From assembly GCA_964371305.1 (NCBI GenBank), contig CAYJLA010000021.1, positions 1 through 18,757 on the forward strand: DNA of 18,757 nt, written 5' to 3'. The notes under the pieces are model-generated. The model worked only from the letters and a program-made list of their open reading frames with translations, had not been told where the DNA came from and ran no database searches. Below, piece after piece: positions 1 through 7,380 of the stretch; position 1 is the stretch's first letter, and each line of letters opens with the position of its first letter. This DNA is from CAYJLA01 sp964371305 (lineage in GTDB: Bacteria; Bacillota_I; Bacilli_A; RFN20; CAG-826). The position numbers and the translations under genes are program-made.

Positions 1-617
1 CTTTGCATGTACTTGGTCTTGGAATAAGGCACAAAGATTTTAATCAAGAATTAATTGTACATGAAAATTCTGAATATCCTTTAATTGCGAATTATTTAAA
101 AGAAGTCGGATATGATATTAATGTCGATAAATGCATATCCTTTATAGATATCCTGGAAGAGATGATTGCGAACAAGTATTGTCGTGATAGAAATGATAAT
201 TCTGTTGAAAATGCTCCTTTACCACTTATAAAAACAATATTCCAAGATTTAAAAATAAATGAAAAATTTCCTAAAGAAACAATTACTCTTAAACAAACCA
301 TTGATCATATACATGAATTAGGTGGAATAGCTATTTGGGCTCATCCAACAAGAGGTAGTCACTCTCGAGTAATCACACTTGATGAGATAAAATTAATTTT
401 GCCTAAACTAGTAGAGTTAGGATTAGATGGACTAGAAGTGTTTCATTTTTCAAATTATGATAATGATGCGGTCGAAGAGTTGTATCGTTTAGCAAAACGG
501 TACGATTTATTGATAACAACAGGTAGTGATAATCATAATAATGATAATCCATATTTTAAATTCGAATATGATGAAAGAATGTCTATAGAAGCAAAAAAAG
601 TATTAAATAAAATATAA
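1..617 (+). CDS. PHP-domain phosphoesterase, 5'-truncated by window edge
   Basis: The reading frame is open from the first base, so the N-terminus lies outside the window; the visible first codons are the internal stretch LHVLGLGIR, typical of the strand after the first PHP metal motif. The C-terminal half shows GGIAIWAHP (metal-binding His), GLDGLEVFH and ITTGSDNH (terminal Asp/His metal ligands). These occur in the PHP family that includes YciV/RNase AM-like 3',5'-nucleoside-bisphosphate phosphatases and oligoribonuclease-type phosphoesterases. Expected activity is metal-dependent hydrolysis of a phosphoester in the cytoplasm; the exact substrate cannot be told from this fragment. It ends in TAA, 6 nt before the convergent methyltransferase stop, with no visible terminator between them. 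Family assignment is firm, substrate is not. Confidence 0.85.
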   Translation, partial: LHVLGLGIRHKDFNQELIVHENSEYPLIANYLKEVGYDINVDKCISFIDILEEMIANKYCRDRNDNSVENAPLPLIKTIFQDLKINEKFPKETITLKQTIDHIHELGGIAIWAHPTRGSHSRVITLDEIKLILPKLVELGLDGLEVFHFSNYDNDAVEELYRLAKRYDLLITTGSDNHNNDNPYFKFEYDERMSIEAKKVLNKI

Positions 618-623
618 AAATAA

Positions 624-1235
624 TTATTTCTTCATCGCAATCGCGGTTAATATATGTTTTTCTTTTGAGTACTTGTTTATGGTCTGTTCTCTTACTAAAA
701 CTACCCCATATTCAGAAAATAATCTATGAACATCTTCAATACTAAAATATCGTTTTAAATTTCCGTTTTTAAAATATAAATTCGGTTCTATTTCATCACC
801 TAGCACTTCATCATTATCCATCTCCGCAAGTGAATTAACACGAAATAATAATATGGATTCATTGTTGCTAACGCGTCTTAACTCCTTTACGATTTCTTTT
901 GTTTCTAATTCATCAAAGTAATGTAAAGATAAATCAGCAACAATTAAATCAAATTCATTATCTTCATATGGTAGCGGTTCTTGAAAATCAATACATTCGG
1001 CATTTACGTTTGGAAACATTGTTTTGACTTTTGTAATGGCAACTTGACTAATATCGATTGCAGTAACTTGAAAACCGGCATTTATTAAAACTTCTAAATT
1101 ATTTCCTAAGCCACATCCCAAATCCAATGCCTTGTTTTTATTTTTTATTAAGTTGAAAGAATGATCTAACCAATTGTCAGACTCATCAGTTAACAAAACT
1201 TTATCGTTGTAGATACAATCCCAGTAATTGTTCAT
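624..1235 (-). CDS. class I SAM-dependent methyltransferase
   Basis: A 203-aa protein with a Rossmann methyltransferase core. Motif I is LDLGCGLGN (residues 38-46), the acidic SAM-ribose residue is D61 in VTAIDIS, and motif II-IV is the stretch FDLIVADLSLHYF near residues 95-107. The N-terminal MNNYWDCIYND and the length fit small stand-alone methyltransferases (Methyltransf_11/25 type). The acceptor substrate is not predictable. The ATG has no ribosome binding site; instead a TATAAT box lies exactly 6 nt upstream, so the mRNA is predicted to start at the ATG itself. It reads toward the PHP gene and away from the flavoprotein-like array. A methyltransferase of this class is secure. Confidence 0.88.
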   Translation of the reverse strand: MNNYWDCIYNDKVLLTDESDNWLDHSFNLIKNKNKALDLGCGLGNNLEVLINAGFQVTAIDISQVAITKVKTMFPNVNAECIDFQEPLPYEDNEFDLIVADLSLHYFDELETKEIVKELRRVSNNESILLFRVNSLAEMDNDEVLGDEIEPNLYFKNGNLKRYFSIEDVHRLFSEYGVVLVREQTINKYSKEKHILTAIAMKK

Positions 1236-1241
1236 ATTTCA

Positions 1242-1247
1242 ATTATA
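1242..1247 (-). promoter_or_regulatory. -10 box of methyltransferase (leaderless)
   Basis: TATAAT on the minus strand followed by TGAAAT and then the ATG. A transcript starting about 7 nt after the box would begin at the A of the start codon. No good -35 hexamer is seen at 16-18 nt. Confidence 0.5.
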
Positions 1248-1330
1248 GTTAATAATCTCGATAATATCAGTAAAATTCTTGATTAAATTAGTTGCTATAT
1301 AATTAAAGTTAATATATTGTAGAGGAGTAA

Positions 1331-1873
1331 ATGAAATTTGTAATCTTAAATAGTGCAGAACCAAGCGATGCAGCAGCTAATTCTTTGATTAAAGCTATGA
1401 TTAGTGGTTTTAATGATAGGGGCATACATACTTGTGACCACATTATTTTAACTGATGCTTTACTAAAGGAATGTGATGACTGTGGAGATTGCTATAATCG
1501 CTCTATTGGAAAATGTACAAGACATAATGAAGCAGCTGAAGTTTTAGAAACTGTAGCGCAAACGGATTATATAATTATGGTTACTCATGTAAAAGATGCA
1601 AATATCTCCGTTAAATTAAGAAATTTATTAAAAATATTTGAACTGTCCTCTGAAGTAGAAGCTGATAAAGATGGTAATGCACTTTTGTTATATGGCCCAT
1701 ATGTTAACAATGAGGACTTAGACAGTATTTCAGAGCATTACATCGAAAAGTGTGAAGTTATCGATTTCAGAATTCAAAATGTCTTTAGGGTTCCTATTGA
1801 TTCTAAGGGTGCAATAAATAAACCAAAGGATTATTTGGAGAATGTATATCAACAATGTTTTAATTATGAATAA
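1331..1873 (+). CDS. iron-sulfur-flavoprotein-like protein, paralogue 1
   Basis: A 180-aa protein with the alternating strand/helix pattern of the flavodoxin-like/NADPH-dependent FMN reductase superfamily. A cysteine motif C48-X2-C51-X2-C54-X7-C62 matches the compact CX2CX2CX4-7C motif that binds [4Fe-4S] in Isf-type iron-sulfur flavoproteins. The phosphate-binding loop expected after strand 1 (GSxRxxGNT-like) is replaced by NSAEPSDAAANS, and the 'DD' that normally follows the last Cys is HN here. Flavin binding is therefore doubtful. It is the first of four tandem paralogues. The start is set by an AGGAG at 1323-1327, although only 3 nt separate it from the ATG; a TATAAT (1298-1303) upstream is a plausible -10. 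Electron transfer or redox sensing is an inference; fold and family are moderately sure. Confidence 0.7.
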   Translation: MKFVILNSAEPSDAAANSLIKAMISGFNDRGIHTCDHIILTDALLKECDDCGDCYNRSIGKCTRHNEAAEVLETVAQTDYIIMVTHVKDANISVKLRNLLKIFELSSEVEADKDGNALLLYGPYVNNEDLDSISEHYIEKCEVIDFRIQNVFRVPIDSKGAINKPKDYLENVYQQCFNYE

Positions 1874-1893
1874 ATTTACTTTAATTTTATCGT

Positions 1894-1922
1894 TTGCAAT
1901 ATAAATTTTATATTTATAAAAT
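1894..1922 (+). promoter_or_regulatory. candidate internal promoter before paralogue 2
   Basis: TTGCAA (1894-1899), a 17-nt spacer and TAAAAT (1917-1922) in the 74-nt gap between paralogues 1 and 2. A perfect AT-only inverted repeat, ATTTTATA-TT-TATAAAAT (1905-1922), overlaps it. The base composition is so AT-rich that this is only a suggestion. Confidence 0.3.
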
Positions 1923-1947
1923 ATTTTGTAATAAAAGAGAGGGAATT

Positions 1948-2490
1948 ATGAAAATTGTTATTCTAGATGCAGGTAAATTAAATGATCCAGCAACGGTGCC
2001 ATTAGTTGATGATTTCATCATGGGAGCAGATGATCACGGTGTTCATGATATTCAAATTATTAGACTAGCAACAAAAGAAATTACCGGATGTGATAGATGT
2101 GAAGAATGTTTATCAAATGGTGGATGGTGCGTAAAAAATGACGACGATGGCGTTAACGTATTAAAACAAGTTGCTAAGTGTGATTTTTTAGTATCTTTTA
2201 CTCGTGTTGTTGATGGCGATTTATCCTATAAATTTGCATCATTATTTGAAATGTTTATGAATTTGTCTCAGAAGCCATTAGAAAAACCTGGTATTTTATT
2301 TGTCTTATATGATAATTATGTGCCTGAATCAGAAGTTGATGAAATTATTGATAAATATAAAGAGTTAGCAGGATATATCAATTTAGACTTTAAAGTTATT
2401 CAAAAAGTTCATACTGATAAGTTTGGAAACTTAATATATGAAAAAGCAGATAGAAATACAACTTACAATATCGGGTTTAAAAATATATAA
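1948..2490 (+). CDS. iron-sulfur-flavoprotein-like protein, paralogue 2
   Basis: A 180-aa protein starting at ATG 1948 (MKIVILDAG), supported by the AGAGAGGG ribosome binding site at 1936-1943; an in-frame TTG at 1894 is further upstream but has no ribosome binding site and overlaps a candidate -35. It carries C48-X2-C51-X2-C54-X6-C61 followed by a DDD stretch like the 'CviqDD' end of the motif in NAD(P)H-dependent FMN reductase/Isf relatives. The N-terminal loop DAGKLNDPATVP lacks the Ser/Gly/Asn/Thr of a normal FMN phosphate loop. The family's flavin-contacting 'SPvY' after strand 3 is replaced by TRVVDGD. Same length and layout as its neighbours, clearly a tandem duplicate. It probably binds a cluster or metal; function unknown. 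Confidence 0.72.
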   Translation: MKIVILDAGKLNDPATVPLVDDFIMGADDHGVHDIQIIRLATKEITGCDRCEECLSNGGWCVKNDDDGVNVLKQVAKCDFLVSFTRVVDGDLSYKFASLFEMFMNLSQKPLEKPGILFVLYDNYVPESEVDEIIDKYKELAGYINLDFKVIQKVHTDKFGNLIYEKADRNTTYNIGFKNI

Positions 2491-2503
2491 TTAAAATATA
2501 AAT

Positions 2504-3049
2504 ATGAAAATTACAATCATTAACGCAACAGAAACAAAGGACATCGTATTCGATTACCTTATTTCGCGTTTAATGACCTACCTTGATTCAGATAAAGCAG
2601 ATATTTCATTATTTGAACTAGATGGTTTAAACATTAACAAATGCACCGAATGTGGTTCATGTGATAAATATGCTGATGAGTTTTGTACTATACTAGATGA
2701 TGGAACAAATATTATTGAAGAAACACTAAGTAGTGATTATATTTTTGTTTTTGTGCCGATTGATGAAAACGATGTACCTATTACTTTTAGAAAAATATTT
2801 AGTAGAATTAAAGCTTATCGCTCAATTATGAATAGTCCTAAAGTATATAATGTATTGATTGGTAAACAACATATACCTGATCAATCATATGAAGATATTG
2901 AGACACATTATAATGAGATTATTAAATATTTGGGCTTTGATTTAATTGAAGTAGTACGCATTAGGTTAACTAAAGAATTAACGGTTTCTAATGAAGAAGA
3001 GATCATCACTAAATTACATCGATTTCAAAAAGAGATAGATTTAAGATAA
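2504..3049 (+). CDS. iron-sulfur-flavoprotein-like protein, paralogue 3
   Basis: A 181-aa protein with the cysteine motif C47-X2-C50-X2-C53-X7-C61 followed by LDDGTN, matching the family's Cys-then-DD pattern. The flavodoxin-like alternation of short hydrophobic strands (MKITIIN, YIFVFVPI, VYNVLIG) and helices is visible. The usual FMN phosphate loop is absent (NATETKDIVFDY). It starts 13 nt after the stop of paralogue 2 with no recognisable Shine-Dalgarno sequence, so translation may depend on coupling or read-through of ribosomes from upstream. The role is unknown; possible electron carrier, redox sensor or NAD(P)H:acceptor oxidoreductase remnant. Confidence 0.7.
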   Translation: MKITIINATETKDIVFDYLISRLMTYLDSDKADISLFELDGLNINKCTECGSCDKYADEFCTILDDGTNIIEETLSSDYIFVFVPIDENDVPITFRKIFSRIKAYRSIMNSPKVYNVLIGKQHIPDQSYEDIETHYNEIIKYLGFDLIEVVRIRLTKELTVSNEEEIITKLHRFQKEIDLR

Positions 3050-3062
3050 TGGTAATTATAAA

Positions 3063-3602
3063 ATGAAAACAATAATTATTGAAAGTGAAGGATTAAAGCA
3101 TAATATTTCTAAAAAACTTATAGATTTTTTTATGTCGTGTTCAGCCAATAACGGTTTTGAAATTGAAAGACATTGCAAATTAGAAGAAAAAGAAGTTTAT
3201 GCATGTAATGATTGTGGTTTATGTTTTGAAGATAGAAGTAGTAGATGTATTATTCAAGATGATGCAACTGATCTTCTTCAATGTGCAGCAAAAAGCCAAC
3301 TCGCTATTGTAATTGCGTCGATTAAAGGAAGTGAAATGCCTGAAAAAATAGCAAAAGTATTTACGCGTTTTCAAGCGTATGCTCAAACATTTATTGATCA
3401 CAAAGCTTTATTTATTTTAGTTGGAGATTATAAAGTTGATAGAAGCGTTTATCAATCGGTATATAAGACATATAAAAATCTTGGTAGAATGAGTGAAATA
3501 GATATATTAGACTATATAGTTGTTCAAGAGAATGACGGAAATATATTGGATGAAGATGAAACATTGGAACAAATTAATAAAATCATTGTTTCTATTAAAT
3601 AA
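3063..3602 (+). CDS. iron-sulfur-flavoprotein-like protein, paralogue 4
   Basis: A 179-aa protein with C48-X2-C51-X2-C54-X7-C62 followed by IIQDD, the best match among the four to the usual motif end. The strands MKTIIIES, LAIVIASI and KALFILVGD fit the flavodoxin-like fold, but the phosphate loop (ESEGLKHNIS) is not canonical. It begins 13 nt after paralogue 3, the same gap as between 2 and 3, again without a clear ribosome binding site. The TAA at 3600-3602 directly touches the stop codon of the convergent serine dehydratase gene. Family membership is fairly sure, activity unknown. Confidence 0.7.
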   Translation: MKTIIIESEGLKHNISKKLIDFFMSCSANNGFEIERHCKLEEKEVYACNDCGLCFEDRSSRCIIQDDATDLLQCAAKSQLAIVIASIKGSEMPEKIAKVFTRFQAYAQTFIDHKALFILVGDYKVDRSVYQSVYKTYKNLGRMSEIDILDYIVVQENDGNILDEDETLEQINKIIVSIK

Positions 3603-4829
3603 TTAGCAATTGTAATTTTTTAGAACTTTAGCTAATCCACCTTTTGAGGTTTCTTTATAGTCTGCACTTAAGGATTCACCAGTAATATGCATTACTTTAA
3701 CTACATCATCAAAGCTAACGCCATTTTTTCTACATGTTCCTAAGTGTTTCGCCAACTCATAACTTATATATGAATGAGAAATAGCAACAGCGTTTCTTTC
3801 AATACAAGGCACAATTACATATCCTTCAACTGGATCACATGTTAAACCAAGAAAATGTTCCATTGCAGCTTCAGCAGCGTATTCAATTTGGTGAATATTT
3901 AAATTATTTAGACTGCATAGTAGTGCCGCTGCCATTGAAGATGCAGCACCTATTTCAGCCTGACATCCACCAACTGCACCTGCAATTGATGTGTTTTCCT
4001 TAAAAATAATGCCAAATAGTCCTGCTACAATAAGACCATTTAAAAGTTGCTCCATAGACTTGTTATTGTGTTTATGCTCATAATATAAAATACCAGGTAT
4101 TATTCCTGCACTTCCACAAGTTGGAGAAGTAACTATCATGTTTCCTGTTGCATTTTCTTCGCACACCGCATATGAATATGCTGATAAATATAAAGATCTT
4201 TTATCAAATATGTCAGTCGCTTGTTCAGCTTTTCTATAAAGAACATGCGCAAGTCGTTTTACTTTAAAATTTGGTTTATCAATAATTATACCTTCTTTTA
4301 CTAAGCCGCTTTCAACACATTTAAACATTTCGTTTATTACCTCTTGTAAGTACGAACATATATCGGGTTCAAATTTTAAAACGTATTCAACATAGCTACT
4401 TAAGTTGTTATTTCTTACGTAATCATTAATTTCATTTAGACATTTATGAGGATATTTATCTTCAAGACAAATTGAATTATCGCCGCAAAGTATATCGCCT
4501 CCTCCAACCGAAATGTATTCAGCCGAAAAAGAAATTGTATTGCCACTGACGCACTCAAATAACATTGTATTAGGGTGTTCTTTTATACTTATTAAATCAA
4601 TAATTAACTCAGTTTCAAAAGAAGAAAATACAGACTTGATTATATTAGTGGTTCCATGCCCATTACAAGTAAAAGCTAATGAACCATAAAGCGTTATTTT
4701 AATTTTTGTACATTCAATCTTTTTAGTGATTACGTTATTTAAAAAGTGTTGAGCAGCTCTAAATGGAGCTATTGTATGTGATGATGATGGCCCTGGACCA
4801 ATATTGTAAACAGAAGTAATTGATTTCAT
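3603..4829 (-). CDS. sdaA: L-serine dehydratase, iron-sulfur dependent, single chain
   Basis: Deaminates L-serine to pyruvate and ammonia in the cytoplasm. At 408 aa it joins the beta part (GPGPSSSHT at residues 11-19, the serine-binding signature) and the alpha part (SPTCGSAGIIPG, GGCQAEIGAASSMAAA, CDPVEGYVIVPCIERN). The cluster cysteines are C289, C331 and C342; their 42- and 11-residue spacings equal those of the known single-chain bacterial enzymes (Cys343/385/396). The very last residue is also Cys (C408), as in Legionella LSD, where the terminal Cys caps the fourth iron. The gene follows the ECF S-component by 39 nt and is probably cotranscribed with it. Only a distant AAAGG precedes the ATG. 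Assignment is very secure. Confidence 0.96.
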   Translation of the reverse strand: MKSITSVYNIGPGPSSSHTIAPFRAAQHFLNNVITKKIECTKIKITLYGSLAFTCNGHGTTNIIKSVFSSFETELIIDLISIKEHPNTMLFECVSGNTISFSAEYISVGGGDILCGDNSICLEDKYPHKCLNEINDYVRNNNLSSYVEYVLKFEPDICSYLQEVINEMFKCVESGLVKEGIIIDKPNFKVKRLAHVLYRKAEQATDIFDKRSLYLSAYSYAVCEENATGNMIVTSPTCGSAGIIPGILYYEHKHNNKSMEQLLNGLIVAGLFGIIFKENTSIAGAVGGCQAEIGAASSMAAALLCSLNNLNIHQIEYAAEAAMEHFLGLTCDPVEGYVIVPCIERNAVAISHSYISYELAKHLGTCRKNGVSFDDVVKVMHITGESLSADYKETSKGGLAKVLKNYNC

Positions 4830-4868
4830 AATATATATTTTACCTTTAATTAGAATGTTTTACATAAA

Positions 4869-5465
4869 TTATTGTTCAATTATATTTTTATTCATGTGTT
4901 TATCTAATTGTTTTATTCCATAAACACAAAGATATGTGATAATTGGAGAAAAAATTAAACAGTACGCTACCTCGAATATAAAGTTGAATCCAATCAAAAT
5001 GATAAACATAAATTCAAATGTATTTGTACCATTTGATAAATCAATTATGGCTTCGTATAGCAATGTCATTGCTCCAAGTGCAAATATTCCGGTATTCAAT
5101 AAAGGTACTGCTATACTTGTTGCAACTATTCTTATCATCATACTCTTATTTTTTAATAATTGACTAATAACTGCTCCACCAAGTCCTGCAATGGTGCCCT
5201 TTGCAAGTACAATAAATATTGTTCCAAATACATTATATCCTAGAAATAATGCCGCATCCCCTGTTAACAAAACAGTTACTCCAAATCCAAAACCTAAAAC
5301 TGAACCACTTACTTTTCCATACACAACTGCTCCAACAATAATAGGTATTAGTGCAAGAGTAATTGAAAATGAACCAAATCTAATATATATAGATAAAAAT
5401 TGAAAAACAACCACCAACGCTAGTAGTGTTGCAGTACCAGTAATTAAGTAAGTTTTATTATTCAT
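4869..5465 (-). CDS. ECF-type transporter S component
   Basis: About 198 aa and very hydrophobic, with roughly six membrane helices. It has the family pattern of an N-terminal TATLLALVVVFQFL helix, LALIPIIVGAVVYGKVSG (the 'iPiiigal~yGp~~G' signature) and AKGTIAGLGGAVISQLL. S components bind a vitamin or other micronutrient and work with the shared EcfA/A'/T module, which is not in this window. The substrate cannot be read from the sequence, and no riboswitch is possible in the predicted zero-length leader. The start is taken as ATG 5465 rather than the TTG at 5468, because a TATAAT box ends 7 nt before the ATG and there is no ribosome binding site. The adjacent serine dehydratase suggests, but does not show, an amino-acid or cofactor link. 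Confidence 0.88.
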   Translation of the reverse strand: MNNKTYLITGTATLLALVVVFQFLSIYIRFGSFSITLALIPIIVGAVVYGKVSGSVLGFGFGVTVLLTGDAALFLGYNVFGTIFIVLAKGTIAGLGGAVISQLLKNKSMMIRIVATSIAVPLLNTGIFALGAMTLLYEAIIDLSNGTNTFEFMFIILIGFNFIFEVAYCLIFSPIITYLCVYGIKQLDKHMNKNIIEQ

Positions 5466-5472
5466 CAAACTT

Positions 5473-5478
5473 ATTATA
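5473..5478 (-). promoter_or_regulatory. -10 box of ECF S-component/sdaA operon
   Basis: TATAAT on the minus strand, then AAGTTTG and the ATG at 5465, predicting a leaderless mRNA. The -35 region is weak. On the plus strand another TATAAT (5509-5514) probably serves the divergent prepilin-like gene. Confidence 0.5.
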
Positions 5479-5592
5479 TAACGAAATATTAAGTAATCAT
5501 AATTATTGTATAATTAAGATACAAATAAAGTGCATTATCGTTGAATTTCTACACATATTAGTGTAAAAATATATAAAAGGAGGAATGTTAAA

Positions 5593-7266
5593 ATGAGAAA
5601 AGAAAAAAGAGCATTTACAGTAGTTGAATTAGTAATTGTTATTGCAATTATTGGTGTTTTAGCAGGAATAATGATACCTACTTTTTTAACATTCATTCAA
5701 CAAACTGAAGATAGTGCATTACAACAAGATTTAGAAATCTCTTATACTGAATTTGAAACGGATATAAAAGATGGATATTTAGGACCAATTTATTATGGAA
5801 GACCTGTGCCAATTCTTAAAAAAGAAGAAGTTGCGATAATATCTAAAGACATTACTTATCAATATGATTTATCGGCTAACTTATGGAAAGAAACTGAAAG
5901 AGGCGTTTTGAAAGATTATGACATTTATAATGATAACTATGTAGGGTATTTATCAAATTTACCTGAAGAAGAAACTACAAATAACCTTATGGAACTTGCA
6001 TTTGGTAGTTATAAGTCTGATATCTTTACTGATGATGTTATGGGTTCATGGGATTTGCAACAGAAAATGCTTGGAAATCCAGAAACAAATGATCGTCCAT
6101 ATAAGAGATATCAAATAACATTTGTACATAATGGAAAAGAGTATTCTGCTCGTTATAATGGTGGAAAAATTTACCCATGGTTTACTACAGACGTTATATA
6201 TTATGAAGGTGATTATCCTCGTGGAGGATATATTGGAGAATATAATGGAGTTTACTTATACGAAAGTGGATTCCCAAAAACTCCTTCTGGATTCACAGGA
6301 GTCATTAAACCTGAATACTATAATGATGGATATACAAAAGAAACTGCAAGAATTGAATTCAATAAGAAATTAGATTCAATTTATGATGCTTATAAGGCTG
6401 ATAAAGGTGAAACGGCACTTCCAAATTATGATGTTTCTATCTTGTATAGTGGAAAACAATATATAAAAAATGATTTACATGACTGGTTTGAATTCCCTTC
6501 TATTATTGATGAAACTCTTGGTACATATAGCGGTGGAACTATTAGGTCGATTGATCGTGCAACTTTTGATAACTTAAGTGATGAATTTGACGCTGTATAT
6601 GAGGCTTTTAGAGACGATTGTAAAGATGGATATATTGGTGTACCTCATTTAGATGATAGTAATTACTTTAATAAAATTAGTACCACATACTCAAAAGAAG
6701 AAATAATAATTCGTTATACCACTAGTGGTGAAAAATACATTGATTATGACCCAAGTAATGAATCAAATCCAAATACTCTTCCTTCAGATGCAAAAGTTTA
6801 TGGAGTTACTTATAATGAATCCCGTAATAGATGGGAAACTTCTACAGCAACATATACTGAAATGATTGGAGTATACGAAGGTTATGTAGTTACATTTGCT
6901 ATTAATATGACTTACCACGATAGACTTTCTTTATATTCACAAGAAGTATTTGATACTTACAATGATAAGAAGGGTGGAGGACTTGCTCAAACAGATTATC
7001 TTGTCGCTTTATTCTACGCTAATAGATACAACTCTACATATAAAGCAGAAGACTGTTTAACCGACCAAGGAGAAGGTTATTTTACATACGCTCATCCTGG
7101 TCAAAGAAAAAGTGATTGGCAAACAGAAGTAAAGTTAGATCCTAATAAAGTAGGAAGTTTAACTATTTTCCGTAGGTTAATTTCAAGAAATGGTGTTAAG
7201 ACAGCATCTAACTACACATTTACTTATAATGTTATGCTCAATAGAAAACTTTCTGAGTGCATTTAA
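5593..7266 (+). CDS. large prepilin-like protein with N-terminal methylation motif
   Basis: 557 aa. The N-terminus KRA|FTVVELVIVIAIIGVLAGIMIP is a class III/type IV pilin signal: a basic leader of 7 residues, Phe at +1, Glu at +5, then a hydrophobic helix; Ala replaces the usual Gly at -1. A normal pilin is about 150-200 aa; this one has roughly 500 extra residues rich in Tyr, Asp and Gly. These look like about five diverged modules, each with a helix (EFDAVYEAF, DSIYDAYKAD, EVFDTYNDK), a KDGYLG/KDGYIG-type turn and strands. A strong AAAAGGAGG (5575-5583) sets the start. A terminator follows. No prepilin peptidase, ATPase or platform gene lies in the window. Likely a surface pseudopilin or adhesin; the specific role is unknown. 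Confidence 0.75.
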   Translation: MRKEKRAFTVVELVIVIAIIGVLAGIMIPTFLTFIQQTEDSALQQDLEISYTEFETDIKDGYLGPIYYGRPVPILKKEEVAIISKDITYQYDLSANLWKETERGVLKDYDIYNDNYVGYLSNLPEEETTNNLMELAFGSYKSDIFTDDVMGSWDLQQKMLGNPETNDRPYKRYQITFVHNGKEYSARYNGGKIYPWFTTDVIYYEGDYPRGGYIGEYNGVYLYESGFPKTPSGFTGVIKPEYYNDGYTKETARIEFNKKLDSIYDAYKADKGETALPNYDVSILYSGKQYIKNDLHDWFEFPSIIDETLGTYSGGTIRSIDRATFDNLSDEFDAVYEAFRDDCKDGYIGVPHLDDSNYFNKISTTYSKEEIIIRYTTSGEKYIDYDPSNESNPNTLPSDAKVYGVTYNESRNRWETSTATYTEMIGVYEGYVVTFAINMTYHDRLSLYSQEVFDTYNDKKGGGLAQTDYLVALFYANRYNSTYKAEDCLTDQGEGYFTYAHPGQRKSDWQTEVKLDPNKVGSLTIFRRLISRNGVKTASNYTFTYNVMLNRKLSECI

Positions 7267-7290
7267 TAAATTTTATGTAAAAGATATAAA

Positions 7291-7317
7291 ATACAGGCAA
7301 AATTTGCCTGTATTTTT
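7291..7317 (+). terminator. intrinsic terminator after prepilin-like gene
   Basis: ATACAGGC and GCCTGTAT form a perfect stem around AAAATTT, followed by a T run. Confidence 0.85.
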
Positions 7318-7333
7318 AATGTTTAGTTTAATA

Positions 7334-7361
7334 TTGCATTATTTTTTTATAGGTTTATAAT
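7334..7361 (+). promoter_or_regulatory. promoter of Pr6Pr-like gene
   Basis: TTGCAT, 16-nt spacer, TATAAT. The start site would be near 7368, leaving a leader of about 13 nt that begins with the AGAGG ribosome binding site. Confidence 0.6.
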
Positions 7362-7380
7362 ACAAAATAGAGGTAATGAT

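Noticed and set aside
1905..1922. Perfect AT-only palindrome between paralogues 1 and 2 as an operator
   Set aside because: All bases are A or T in a very AT-rich gap, so a palindrome of this size is not surprising; kept only as a note in the promoter entry.
5550..5565. TACAC-ATATTA-GTGTA inverted repeat in the prepilin leader as a riboswitch or attenuator
   Set aside because: Only a 5-bp stem with no alternative structure or terminator; too small to support a regulatory RNA.
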